Source: Bedellia somnulentella
Lineage: Eukaryota > Arthropoda > Insecta > Lepidoptera > Bedelliidae
Direction: 5' to 3'
Assembly (NCBI GenBank): GCA_963576735.1
Contig: OY755181.1
Location: 16,195,261-16,259,260 of the forward strand
DNA length: 64,000 nt
The notes beneath the pieces are model-generated. The model was given only the letters and a program-made list of their open reading frames with translations, had not been told where the DNA came from and searched no databases. The position numbers were made by a program, and so were the translations under genes. Below are positions 1 to 10,700 of this stretch, piece by piece. How positions within the stretch are numbered: the stretch's first letter is position 1; each line of letters begins with the position of its first letter.

Positions 1-1124
1 GCCGCCGACGCGCTCGCGCTGCCGCTGCTGGACGCGCTGCTCGATAACTGGCAGGAGCCGAGAGACGGTACCTGTTTAATAAGTCTAACATAGCGATAAC
101 ACTCTTAGCTTATTTTTTTAGGTCACACTATCAATTATATTACACTTTATGTATGAAATAAAAATAAGAAATGTTATTGAAGATTTATTGTAAAGTGTCT
201 TAAATATCTTGGATTTACATCATTTATAGAAAATTACTCAAAATTTTCTCGATTTTTTTTTCGAAATTCCTATTCTCGCTTTAAGTTGTTTTTAAATTCA
301 CGTTTAAAAAGTCGAATACATTACTATATATTCTGGCCCGCATCACATAATAATTACGGTGAGCTAGAAATGTGTCAGCGCTTGAAATAATACCATGATT
401 CACCTCTTACAAACACTAACATGAAGAAATAGGATAGTGCTATTCTGAGCTGACACTGCACACGTACATTCTTATCATTCAGCAATTAACTCTTTCGCCA
501 CCATACTACATACTCTATCACAACTGTTGCATTTGCATGTAAACGATTTGTCACCCAGATGCATTCACTTAGAACCTTAAAAAGGCGTTGTTCGTCCACG
601 CAAACTAGTAGGTTACTATTTAAATAAGAACCGTGCTAAAGTCTGATTTTTAATTCGAGTCAGTAAAATGACAGGTGCAACTGTCACTGATACATCTTTT
701 TGTATGTATCAGTGACAGTTGCACCTGTCATTTTACTGACTCGAATTAAAAATCAGACTATACAAACTCTGCCGCAACCGTTGTAATGTGTCACCCGGGT
801 GCATTCATTTTCAACCTTATAAAAGCGTTCTTTCACGCCAGCAAGTTGGTTCTTATAAAATTAAAAACGTGCTATAAACTCTATCGCAACCGTTGTAAGC
901 GATTTGTCATAGGTGCACTCATTCTCAACCTTAAAAAGTTCTTTTCACGCCAGCAAGTTGGTTACTATTTCAATGATAATATAATGAGATCAATGAGAAT
1001 GGTGTATATTCCAGAGGAGGAGATCCCGCAGTTTCCGTTTCCGGCGGTTTCGCTGCCGCCGCCGCCGCCGCCCGGCTCCCGCGACCAGACCAACACCTCC
1101 GACATGAGCATGAGCTTCGACTGA
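1..1124 (+). CDS. 3' end of an unrecognised gene (last two exons)
   Basis: Two exons are visible: 1-67 (enters from outside the window, open from base 1) and 1015-1124 (ends at TGA 1122-1124). The donor g|gtacctg at 67/68 and acceptor ttccag|agg at 1014/1015 join in frame (phase 1). The peptide starts with an alanine/leucine-rich helix-like stretch (LPLLDALLDNWQEP) and ends with an acidic EEE, a proline run (PPPPPP) and the C-terminus DMSMSFD. Both exons are much more GC-rich than the intron between them, as are several SMG8 exons here. I do not recognise the family; no domain can be named from about 58 residues. A minus-strand reading of the proline stretch (glycine/alanine run) is a shadow. 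Confidence 0.6.
505..980. repeat. Degenerate tandem repeat, three units of about 110-130 bp
   Basis: Three units lie in the intron upstream of exon 1015-1124, roughly 505-638, 761-870 and 871-975. Shared landmarks in each are a CAACYGTTG-like box, GTGCATTCA or GCACTCATT, AACCTTAWAAA, and a CACGCCAGCAAGTTGGTT-like end. The junction between the first two units is split by the hairpin element at 640-759. Confidence 0.6.
640..759. mobile_element. Perfect long hairpin, MITE-like
   Basis: The arms 640-695 and 704-759 are exact reverse complements (56 bp each) around an 8-nt loop (696-703). It sits at the junction of two tandem-repeat units whose intact junction reads GTGCTATAAACTCT further along, so it looks like an insertion at or near a TA dinucleotide. 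There is no coding capacity. Perfect arms imply a young element, or a recently corrected one. Confidence 0.7.
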
Positions 1125-1523
1125 GAACTCCTGAGAAGCCTCCTGCCTTGGGACACTTATTATAGTATATACTAAAACAAAGTCTTATATAGTAAAAATA
1201 AGGCACTTATTGTTATGGGGTTGGAAAATTCGCTATCCTGTTTTTTTAACAATTAGTGCCTTTGTTTTATTATTCATCTCATTGAGCATACCTTTTTATG
1301 CCTCTCTATGAATGTAACTCAATATCACTATTTTTCGTTGAGCCTCTTTCGTTCTGAGAGTGCGACTTGGTCGCTTCCTATGCTTCTGTTCGGAAAGTGG
1401 TTTTCTAATTTTACCTTTTTGTGGGATAATATTAACTGTTTTTTTACAGTTTAATGGATGATTAGGTATTAATACTAATTTATGCAAAATTGCTTGCATA
1501 CACTTCAGTTAAATAGACTGGTT
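1125..1523. other. Intergenic sequence, no gene seen
   Basis: This is the presumed 3' flank or 3' UTR of the gene ending at 1124. I see no convincing ORF. The minus-strand ORF at 1296-1499 has no recognisable content. Confidence 0.4.
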
Positions 1524-2006
1524 TGTACAGTCGCCATCAGATATATCAGAGCGGCCGAGGTACTCATATATTTCTAAGCAACAATAAATTCTTTACGGTA
1601 AATAAGATCAATAAAATCTGATCATCCAATTCGCCACAAATATATGAGCAGTGGGTTTTTAATTAAATCTGAACACACGACGAGACAATAATATCTGAAA
1701 GCACAAGTCATCAAATTTTCTGCTAAGACAGGGTGATCATAAATATCTGAAAATTTAAGGAAAATATACCTTAAAGCACTAGGCTTAGAGTTTAAAATTC
1801 TTTAACTTACTACGCTGGAATACATTTCTACACAACCAACATTTGGTTTTATCAATGTCAAAACTAAAAAGAGTTATCTGCTGGGAGGTACAGCTAGTTG
1901 TACGGTTAATACATTTATTTACCGTAAAGAAATAATTGAAATTTATTGCTGCTCAGAAATATTTGAGTACCTCGGTCGCTCCGATATATCTGATGGCGAC
2001 CGTACA
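1524..2006. mobile_element. 483-bp MITE with long terminal inverted repeats
   Basis: It starts TGTACAGTCGCCATCAGATA and ends with the near-perfect inverse (TATCTGATGGCGACCGTACA). Inverted similarity continues inward about 80 bp, through the TTACGGTAAATA motif at both inner ends. Internal sequence is AT-rich and non-coding. A TGTACAGTCGCCATCAGATATATC-type end is a common interspersed repeat in Lepidoptera (recalled, not searched). The target duplication cannot be separated from the termini. Confidence 0.8.
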
Positions 2007-2408
2007 TTGTTGATATATTCTTTGTAGGGTATTTTTAATGCTGCGTTTTGTTTGCATGAATTGGTAATTGTATTTACGTGGCTAAAATAAAGCTAGTTAT
2101 GTATATTGTTCAGAATTTTCTATAATTTTACTGTTTTAAAGCTTTTTCAAAATATAAATAGGTTTGGACCATAAGTCATTGAAACACGTGATAATAGGAT
2201 GACAAGCGAAAAATATGTACATATTATTGTGTACTTCTTAGGTGTAAAAGTTTTTAAACCATGGTGTCTCCCAAAATAGTTGAACGGTGGATTTATATCT
2301 TTACGATACCGTAATGAAGTTGTAAATATTCTTGTGAATTGTAAATATATGTTATTTAATTGTATTAGTCGTTGGTTTTCATTTCGTTCCATCTCAAGAC
2401 CTAAGACT

Positions 2409-2740
2409 CAAACGTTCACGAAGTATATCCCCGAAGGGGTGGCAGAGATACAGGTACTTCTGAATATCACGTGACATTGCTGTATACATCGTATTGCTTA
2501 GAATAGCATCACCTCATTTCTTCCCATGAGTGATCATAAGAGGCAACCAAGGGTATTCGGGATTTTAAGTGATTTTCGGCAATGTTAATGTGGTTTGAGA
2601 CCAATCACTGATATCTTTTATTTTATTTTTTTTCCTTACACAACTTAAAACAGTAGCTGAAGAATTTCTTATTGAGAAGCTCTGGCCATCCCTGTAAAGG
2701 ATTTATAGGTTATACCCGTGAGTTTATGTATATATGCATT
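2409..2740 (+). mobile_element. Decayed SINE fragments
   Basis: Positions 2409-2479 match the 3' part of the long SINE family described at 4773-5134, in reverse orientation. Positions 2489-2740 match, with many changes, the 245-bp repeat described at 2893-3138, including the terminal GTGAGTTTATGTATATATGC tail. Both look old. Confidence 0.6.
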
Positions 2741-2742
2741 AT

Positions 2743-3280
2743 TGTCACGGTGTTGAGAGTACCCACATTATGCTTGGACTGAGCAGACTTGCGATAGAAG
2801 ACGCCTATCGCCGCCGTTTTGAACGAATACACTGTCACATGGCTAACAACTACATGATTTCTGGGTTTCCTCACGATGTTTTCCCTCACCGTCGCCGTGT
2901 AGTGTCGGCTTAGAATAGCACTACCCCGTTTCTACCGAAAGGTGTACGTAAGAGGCGACTAACGGTATTGGGGCTTTAAAGGGATTTTTGGGCGATGCGG
3001 TTGGAAACCCATCACCAACAACCTTTACTTTACCATCTTTTCCCCACTCAATTTTCCAAAAGTGGCCGAGGGATTTTTAATTCCTTAGCTCTGGCTACCC
3101 CTTCTAGGGATTTATAGCCGTGAGTATATGTATGTATGTTTTCCCTCACCGTTAACAACCATGATAAATTAACTACACATTTTACTTTAGAAAAGAAACG
3201 TTGATGAAGGCCTGACTCGGGATTTGGACCCACGCCTCTCTGCATGAAATGCGGGTGTTTTACCAATTGAGCTTTACGTT
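2743..3280 (-). mobile_element. tRNA-derived SINE split by a younger repeat
   Basis: The SINE runs on the minus strand. Its body (CACTGTCACATGGCTAA, TTTTCCCTCACCGTTAACAA) and tRNA-like head (minus-strand reading of about 3210-3275, with GACTCGGGATTTGGACCCA on the plus strand) are recognisable. It is interrupted at 2893-3138 by the 245-bp repeat, which duplicated TTTTCCCTCACCGT (2879-2892 and 3139-3152). Confidence 0.7.
2893..3138 (+). mobile_element. 245-bp SINE-like repeat with RTE-type tail
   Basis: This is the reference copy of the most frequent short repeat in the window. It begins with GTGTAGTGTCGGCTTAGAAT, continues through GTAAGAGGCGACTAACGGTA and CCATCTTTTCCCCACTCAA, and ends GTGAGTATATGTATGTATG. 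A perfect 14-bp target duplication flanks it. The GTGAGTATATGTATG tail resembles the end of the RTE LINE fragments here (near 30920 and 47450), suggesting mobilisation by an RTE element. Confidence 0.75.
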
Positions 3281-4265
3281 TGTGCAATCCTTAAAATACA
3301 TTAAGACAAAGTACATAATCTATTTTTAAGACAAATTGCGCTTATCAGTACCACTCACTTCGTGAGACGTGTGAAGGCCCTACGCCATTCAAAGTTCTAT
3401 CCACAGGATGATTCATGTTCACGGTATCGGTATAAGTGGAAAACAGGATGTGGATAAGGGGTAGATCCAGCCCTCAAAAAAAGGTTGTAGGCATAGGCAC
3501 CCAATAATCCAGTGTTACTATGATGAGCAGCAAACCATAAAAGTGTGAGGTCGTAGGTCGGTTAGGGCTGTGGGCATGCCCATCTTGCCCATATGGTTGG
3601 ATCCGCGCATGATGTGGATACAGCAAACATGGCCAGTAACTCACCATTGTACACCTACAGACACCCATCGCGATGGGTCAACATGAGTAAGCCTGAAACA
3701 TAATGACTTACGAAGATCTTGATTTAGGTAGATAATGTCATAAATTTTAGTTACTAAAATAACTAGCTATATAGTTGTTTTAGAAATATAGGTATTCCAA
3801 AATTAGTCCGAAAACTATAAACACTGTTTCTTCAAAGAGTAGAAGCAACAAGAAACTTCTTTTTCATCAATTTTTGCTTTACATTATCATTCAAGGAAAA
3901 ATTAACTCTAAATCTAAATAAAATTATTGTTGGATTTGTTTTCTTAATATTTTTGTTACTAAAAGAAATGTCATCGTTCTTAAGAATAGATCTTCCCATG
4001 TCTTTGTTAAAAACTTTACCATACCGCCCTATCTTAACGGGCTATCCTGCATAATTATATCGTAGAACACTACTATACCATTCACGCCACCTGTAGTAGT
4101 CGCCAGATGCGCAGATTTTATTCAATACACGCTCTTTATTTCTTTTATCTTCATGACAGTAATATATATGGGGTAATATATGCAGATCAAGTAAAGTCAC
4201 GTAAATGCGAGCAAATATAGCAACCGAAAACAGCAAAGAATCCGTTCGTTTAAAGGTGTTCATAC
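3281..4265. other. Intergenic sequence, no gene seen
   Basis: AT-rich. A short AGAAGCAACAAGAAACTTC stretch near 3840 resembles the repeat at 14205-14345. No coding sequence, structured RNA or regulatory site could be supported. Confidence 0.35.
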
Positions 4266-4460
4266 ATACGCTATTACATACATACATATAATCACGGCCA
4301 TAAATCCCAAAAAGGGGTAGTAGCCAATCCAGAGCTTTAGAGCTAGAAACACCTCAGCAACATTTGGAAGTTGATACGGGAAAATATGTTGAAGTTAATT
4401 ATCGTTGGTGATGGGTCTCCAGTTGCATCGGCCAAAAACCACTTCAAAAAACTACCAGTA
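4266..4460 (-). mobile_element. 245-bp SINE-like repeat, diverged
   Basis: A minus-strand copy of the repeat at 2893-3138. The CATACATACATATAATCACG tail is at the left end, followed by TAAATCCCAAAAAGGGGTAG and GTTGGTGATGGGTCTCCAG. Confidence 0.65.
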
Positions 4461-4772
4461 CTTTTACTTTATTCATTAATTATATACTTGTTGTTTAATT
4501 ACATACGGTATGAAGTCAAATAAATGAGTTGTATCTAGTTAAGTGAGAGTATGCAAATTAGCAGTAGCCCCTGCACTGCAATGTCCGTGCAAAACGAGCG
4601 AGCTCTTAAACATCAGGTGACAATATAGGGAAAATGGCAAACTTGTGGCCTTCGATCATATTGATACCAAAGAAGCCGCACTCCATACAAATTCAACAGA
4701 ATTCAACGCACAAAGGTGGACCGCAAAAATGACAAGACTGTTTGATAATTAAATGTTTATTTTTCTTAAATT

Positions 4773-5134
4773 ACCGTGATAGCCCAGTGGGTAGAACACT
4801 CGGTTATCGTGCAAACGACTAGTGTTCAAATCCCGGGTCGGGCCTACACGTATTTGGCTTTTCTAAAGACATATGTGTGGTTAATTTATCATGGTTGTTA
4901 ACGGTGAGGGAAAACATCGTGAGGAAACCCACATGGCTGAGTTGTACTTAGTCATGTGACAGTGTATTCGTACAAAACGGCGATAGGCCTGCCCCCTATC
5001 ACGTGAGTACACTGTCCATGCAAAACGTGGGTACTCTGAACACCGGGTGATAAAGTCACGTGATGTTCAGAAGTATTAGTACCTCTGCCAACCCCTTCGG
5101 AAATATACGGCGTGAACGTTTATTTTATGTTATG
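4773..5134 (+). mobile_element. tRNA-derived SINE, full-length reference copy
   Basis: The plus strand begins with a tRNA-like head containing a box A-like GATAGCCCAGTGGGTAGAA and a box B-like GTTCAAATCCC at about 4834-4844. The body follows, and the 3' end is GGCGTGAACGTTTATTTTAT. TTTTCTTAAATTA occurs on both sides (4760-4772 and 5135-5147) and is a target duplication. Other copies lie near 8535, 12873, 18825, 24470, 25000, 48268, 50600, 51775 and 54380. Confidence 0.8.
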
Positions 5135-5859
5135 TTTTCTTAAATTATCGACCTTACAGCATTTTCTTAACACCTATTATTTATTGCGACTGTCAGTGAA
5201 AATATATAAAAGCACTGTTTGGCCGGGGCGTTTTTCGTGCTTTGTTGGTGTATCTTTGGTATATATGATCGAAGGTTGTGGCTCTTAATTTCTATTCAAT
5301 TAAAACACAGTGATATTTTAATTGATATTATATTTCTTTCTTATGCTGGCAAGATTTTGAAACAAATAAATTATACCAATACGTACAAAAATAATTATTT
5401 CATTTACTGACTGATAAATTTAAAGAAAATCATGGTTTATATTGCACAATGAACTTCAGTTATTCATCCTAATTATATAAGTAAATTATTAATTTACTCC
5501 CTTCACCCACCCTTTCTAATTATAGAGTAAATATACTTAATTATCAATTGCATTCGTTTCTATCTCTTTTATGCAGCACCAACAATGAACATATTAAATA
5601 AATAATATAATACAAAATTAAAGTATTTTTTAATATAAACATAAATAAAAAAGGGACATAACAGTAACAATAAATTAATTTTGTGATCTCATACAAGTGT
5701 AAAGCAAAGCAGATTTAAAATTCCTACATAAACCAGCCTTTATTGACTTTCTAACCTTTCACATATTTTACCAGCAATTGACTGGAAACTTCATACTCAG
5801 TGCCTTAAATTTAAAGCCACCAACCACAAGACCACAATTATATTGTAACATAACATAAA
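5135..5859. other. AT-rich intergenic sequence, no gene seen
   Basis: Very AT-rich, no recognisable coding or repeat family. The 63-codon ORF at 5219-5410 has no supporting features. Confidence 0.35.
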
Positions 5860-6035
5860 CATAACATATACTCACGGCTATAAATCCCTAGAAGGGATAG
5901 CCAGAGCTCAGGAATTAGAAATTCCTCAGCCACTTTTGGAAAATTGAATGGGGAAAAGATGGTAAAGTAAAGGTTGTTGGTGATGGCTTTCCAACCGCAT
6001 CGCCCAAAAATCCCTTAAAAGCCCCAATACCGTTT
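5860..6035 (-). mobile_element. 245-bp SINE-like repeat, truncated
   Basis: A minus-strand copy from ATACTCACGGCTATAAATCC to AAAGCCCCAATACCGTTTAG. The end that normally carries the AGTGTCGGCTTAGAATAG box is missing. Confidence 0.75.
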
Positions 6036-6426
6036 AGATTATATTGTAAATATTGGCTATTGCAGTTAAATCATATTGAACCTTACCGTTACCTAATTTT
6101 TAATTAAGATTTATATATGTACATTAATTGATCCATGCAGTAAACTAAAGCAAGGTCAAATTAAATATGTTACTATGTAATTTGACCTTGGGATATAGGC
6201 AAAAAATTGTTAATTTTAATATAAATAACTATATTAAGAAACCATTTTTGACTAAAAGTACCTTGAAAGTACCTGAACATTCTAAAAAACGTCTAGCTAT
6301 GTTACTAGCTAGTAATATTATTTACAACAATGTTATTAATTTGAATAACATAACTATTTCAACTGACTTGGATGCAGTTATTAGTACATGTACTAATGTA
6401 TCTGCAAATTTAGCTTTAAACTAGGT

Positions 6427-6918
6427 AGTAAGACAAAGGAAAAGGCATACATTTCTCTTGTTCATCAGAACATACAGAGCCTTTCCTGCAAACTATTAGA
6501 ATTAGAGTTATTCATTAATAAGTACAATGCCAAAATACTTTGTTTAACAGAACACTGGTTAAAAGCCGAACAAATGAAGTTTAGTTTAAAGAATTACACA
6601 GTGGGCAGTTGTTTTAACAGAGAGTCCATAATGTGTGGGGGTAGTATGATACTATTATATGTAGACATTAAATTTAAAGAAAGAAAAGACATCTGTAGAC
6701 TCTCTGTTGAACAACATGTAGAAATCTCATGCATTGAATTGAACAAGTACATAATTTTGTGTGTATATCGCCCACCCAAAGGTAACTATGACATCTTTGA
6801 AGCAGTGATGGAAGATGCTTTGAGGATGGCTTCCCGCAGCTCCAGAGAGGTTGTAGTTTGTGGGGATTTCAATGTTGACTTGTTGGGTGAGGGTCTAGTA
6901 AAGGAGAGAAAAAAATAA
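6427..6918 (+). pseudogene. LINE ORF2 fragment: endonuclease domain
   Basis: One open frame from 6427 to the stop near 6916 encodes the N-terminal half of an APE-type endonuclease of a jockey/I-group LINE. Visible motifs in order are a HQNIQSL-like start, CLTEHW, CVYRPPKGN and VVVCGDFNVDLL. After the GDFNVD box the sequence breaks into a poly-A-rich stretch (6905-6930), so the rest of ORF2 is absent. It is a dead fragment. A small stem (6151-6163 with 6178-6190) lies upstream. Confidence 0.75.
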
Positions 6919-7771
6919 AAAAAAAAAAATAATATTAACTTGCGAAACAAAAAACTTACGATATAGGATTCTCAGTTAATTGTAAGCTTTTGAATTGCTT
7001 CGGCTGCAACTGCGTACGTATGAAATTAGGATAATAATCTTATAACAATTATACAATCGGAATATGTAACAAAGGTATGCACAGAAAACAAATGTTGATT
7101 TTGATGTAACGTTTACATTAGGCGCATTGTCTGGATACGAAATCATAGTAGCAATATTTCTTAATTATGGTGTACATCATTATTTATTCAATTTTAAAGC
7201 AACCGTTTAGAATTAAATTCACGTTTTATACCTATAAGGTGAGTAAGTACCTATTTACAAAATAATATACATTAACCATTTCTTCTATCTATTTTACACT
7301 TTGAAGCTCATTTTCGCCCATCAACTTTTTGTAGCAGAAAGGTTAGACAAAAGTAGAAGTTTATTAAAAAGTCTTAGTTTTGGCACGGTATGTTAAAACT
7401 AAAGGTATAAGTGATAAAACAACGGAATAATTATATGATATAGCAAATTCTAAATAACAACCTCAGTTCATTATCCAAGCTTCATGCTAATGTTGTTACA
7501 ATTGAATCTAATTATTATATACCAATATACCACTTGATCTAAATTTAAAAGTAACAATCTTTTCTAGCATTTCATCAGCCCTCATTCTGTATAAAAAAAT
7601 CATAAGCATAACCACTACTGGTAACAATAACGTCATCATTGAACAATATCAAATACTTCGCAGTATTATTACCCAAATAATAAAATATAGTTTTGCATTG
7701 TTACATTATACTCTTATGTAACAATGCAAAACTAATGATTAGAGGTAAAGGCTCCTTACTTTCTATAAAAA
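6919..7771. other. 3' flank of PEX11G, with a small perfect stem-loop
   Basis: AT-rich, no gene seen. Positions 7688-7706 and 7716-7734 form a perfect 19-bp stem with a 9-nt loop, 38 bp beyond the PEX11G stop codon on the transcript strand. It would fall in the 3' UTR if the transcript extends that far; a clear polyadenylation signal could not be fixed. Confidence 0.4.
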
Positions 7772-10700
7772 TTACTTTAACATCCTTTTTTTCGCAAAGT
7801 ATAGTCCTATACCAATTAAAGAAGAAGTGGTCGCTATAGCTGCAACTTTAGTGGATCCTATCCTCTCCCCCCAAAGCCAGCCGTGGGGTAGGCAGCTCAC
7901 TGCATGCGTGATATCCAGACACAGTTTGACAGCTGTGACAGTTTGTAAATTGAATCTAGTGTCGAGGTCTTTTCTCGCTTCTGGAGATTTATCTTCGGTT
8001 GACTTCTGTAAGCATTCGCGTCGCCAGCCGAGGTGACTTAAAGAGCGCATTGTTCTGGGAAAAGAAAATTTTATTGATATAGATATAAACTTGGCAAGAG
8101 TTTGAGAACTATTTTTCTTTAGTTTTCTTTGAGATAACACATGCTAGGTTTGGCGCCTTTTTTTCTATTATAATAGTGTGTGATCATGATTTCAGCAGAT
8201 CTCTGGCACACTTTCAAACAGTCATCCAAGAACCACTTGTAGAGCCACAGAGAAGCTTTACAACCATGACGACCACCCTAGAGATCCCAAACAAGTCTAG
8301 GGTTTCCCCGTTTACACATGCATTGGAAGTCAAAGCACAAAAGTGACGGAGAAATCTCTTAATCTTAACCTGTATTCTGGCTACTTTTTTTTGAGATTTG
8401 TAGCTCAGAGTATTTGCAATCCATAAATATATTGTATGTACATACAGTTAAACCAACTACTATGCTACATGGACCTTTTACAATTCATTCACTCAGTTTG
8501 AGATTATGTAAACTTATATGAATTTTACAACATAAACGTTCACGCCGTTTATCCCCGGAGGGGTTGGCAGAGGTACCAATACTTATGAACAACGTGACAG
8601 CGCCACCTAGTGTCCAAAGTAGGTACCCACGTTTTATTTAGATAGTGTATCAAGTAGAGTTGTATCGTTCCGGACAGTAATAGTTCACGGATACATGTCT
8701 TCAGTCGGAACGATCTAGCTCCGGTCCGAATGGCTGAAGTAAATATACTCCACCATGTCCGGAGACGTCGACGAACAAACGCAACGCGGAACGAAACAAC
8801 TGACAAAGCGGAGATGGCTGTTTGCACTTTTTGATTCCATCTCGCTTCCATACTTTTTGATTTAGACTTTAATGACTTAGGTATAAGACACACTTTAGAT
8901 TGATTCAAAATTGAGATTGATGGAGTATACTCCGATAAGTATACTCCGCGGACTATATTAAGCGGAATTCGCCGCCGCGCCGCCGCCGCACCGGTCGCGA
9001 CCGAACGGCGACAGCTGCATTATATCTATCTCGCTTCCACACTATTTGGTTAAGATTTTATCATCATAGACATATTCTAGTGTTTTATGTTAAATACATT
9101 TTATCTCCCTTAAGATGGCGTTGTTTAAAGTTTTATATGAATATTAGTCCAATACTTACAACTATTTTATTCTTTTGATATTTGATTTCGATGCCATTTT
9201 GCATGGACTTAGATTACGAATTTTAAACGAGAAAATAGGTTTTTCATTCACATCATAAACTAGAAAAATCCGCATAGTGTTTCGATTTCAATGTGCGTAA
9301 TCTATTGTTATTAGTATTCACAAGTTTTTGTTTAAAAATATTTATATGTTATCAAATCAATTTATAATTCTTAACATATCATTTGTATTGTATATAATTT
9401 GAGTTGAAAGTCTAAGCCTAGTTAATGTTTAGTATGAAGGAATTGATTGGTTCGGATCGGAGAGGTTGATGAAGTATACTCCGATAGGTATACTCCGCGG
9501 AGTATATTAAAGGACATGTTTCCGAACTGGCAAAGAACCGTTCCATGTTCGGTCATTTCGTGGACATGGTTAGCGCATCTTTAGTATCAAGTGATTGGGG
9601 TCAGGCCTATCGCTGTTTGGTACAAATTCACTGTCACATGGCTAAGTACAGCTCGGCGATGTGGGTTTCCACACTATGTTTTCCCTCACCGTTGATGATA
9701 CCTTTCTTCACCATAATAAATTAACCACACATATGACTTTAGAAAAGACAAATTGGTTTAGGCCAGACCCGGGATTTGAACTCATGCCTGTCTGTTTACA
9801 GGCGGGTGTTCTACCCATTGAACTATCATGTCGAATTTTATATAATAATATACCTACCAAGTTATAAGATAACTTACTGTATAAAGGATATTAGTAATCC
9901 TAAGGCCCACAGCACAGTGCTAGCAATGTCTAGGGAGTCGGCATTTTTGTCTGTCAATTTAAGGACTCCCACTTCATGCAACCATAACACTTTTTCAACT
10001 GGTAAGAATACTTGGTCTACTAGGTTGCCCAAGACACCGAGAGCTGCTGCTGTTGAAGATGATTCCTGAAAGAATAGAAGAATGATAAAGTTAATCTAAT
10101 ATGCAATAATTGTAATAGTAAGTTGTTTCGAATACCACTACTCTATTATTCCCATGGGTATTGTTACAGTTTGGGGGCTTTTTAAGTGATTGTTGGGCAA
10201 TGAGGGTAGCAAACTAGATAGAAAAGATGGTAGAATAAAGGGTTGATGGATCCCCATCAACCCTTTATTCTACCATCTTTTCCATACTTAACTTCCAAAA
10301 GTCATTATGGATTTGTAACTCTGAAGCTACGGTTATCCTTTTTGGGAAGTGTATTTGTGATTATGTATGTACCTAGGTATATTGAAAAGTAACTTTTATT
10401 TTTGGTAGAACTCTTACCTACCCAATGAGAAAGAAGTACAGGATATTACTAAAGTTCCCATGAAAGTGAAAAAACTGTATATATGGTAATGAAAAAACTT
10501 ATACCTACATAAAGTTATGTGTCCAAAAATTACATAAAAGGATTATTAATCCTAAGATAAGTAAATAAGGCAATCATAAAATTGATTGACTGTGTAGTGT
10601 CGGCTTCGAATAGCACTACCCCATTTCTTCCAGTGGGTGTACGTAAGAGGCGGCGTATACTCATGGCTACAAATCCCTTAACGGGGTAGCCAGAGCTTTA

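Noticed and set aside
965..1206. Minus-strand ORFs with glycine or alanine runs near 1080
   Set aside because: They are antisense shadows of the proline-rich terminal exon 1015-1124.
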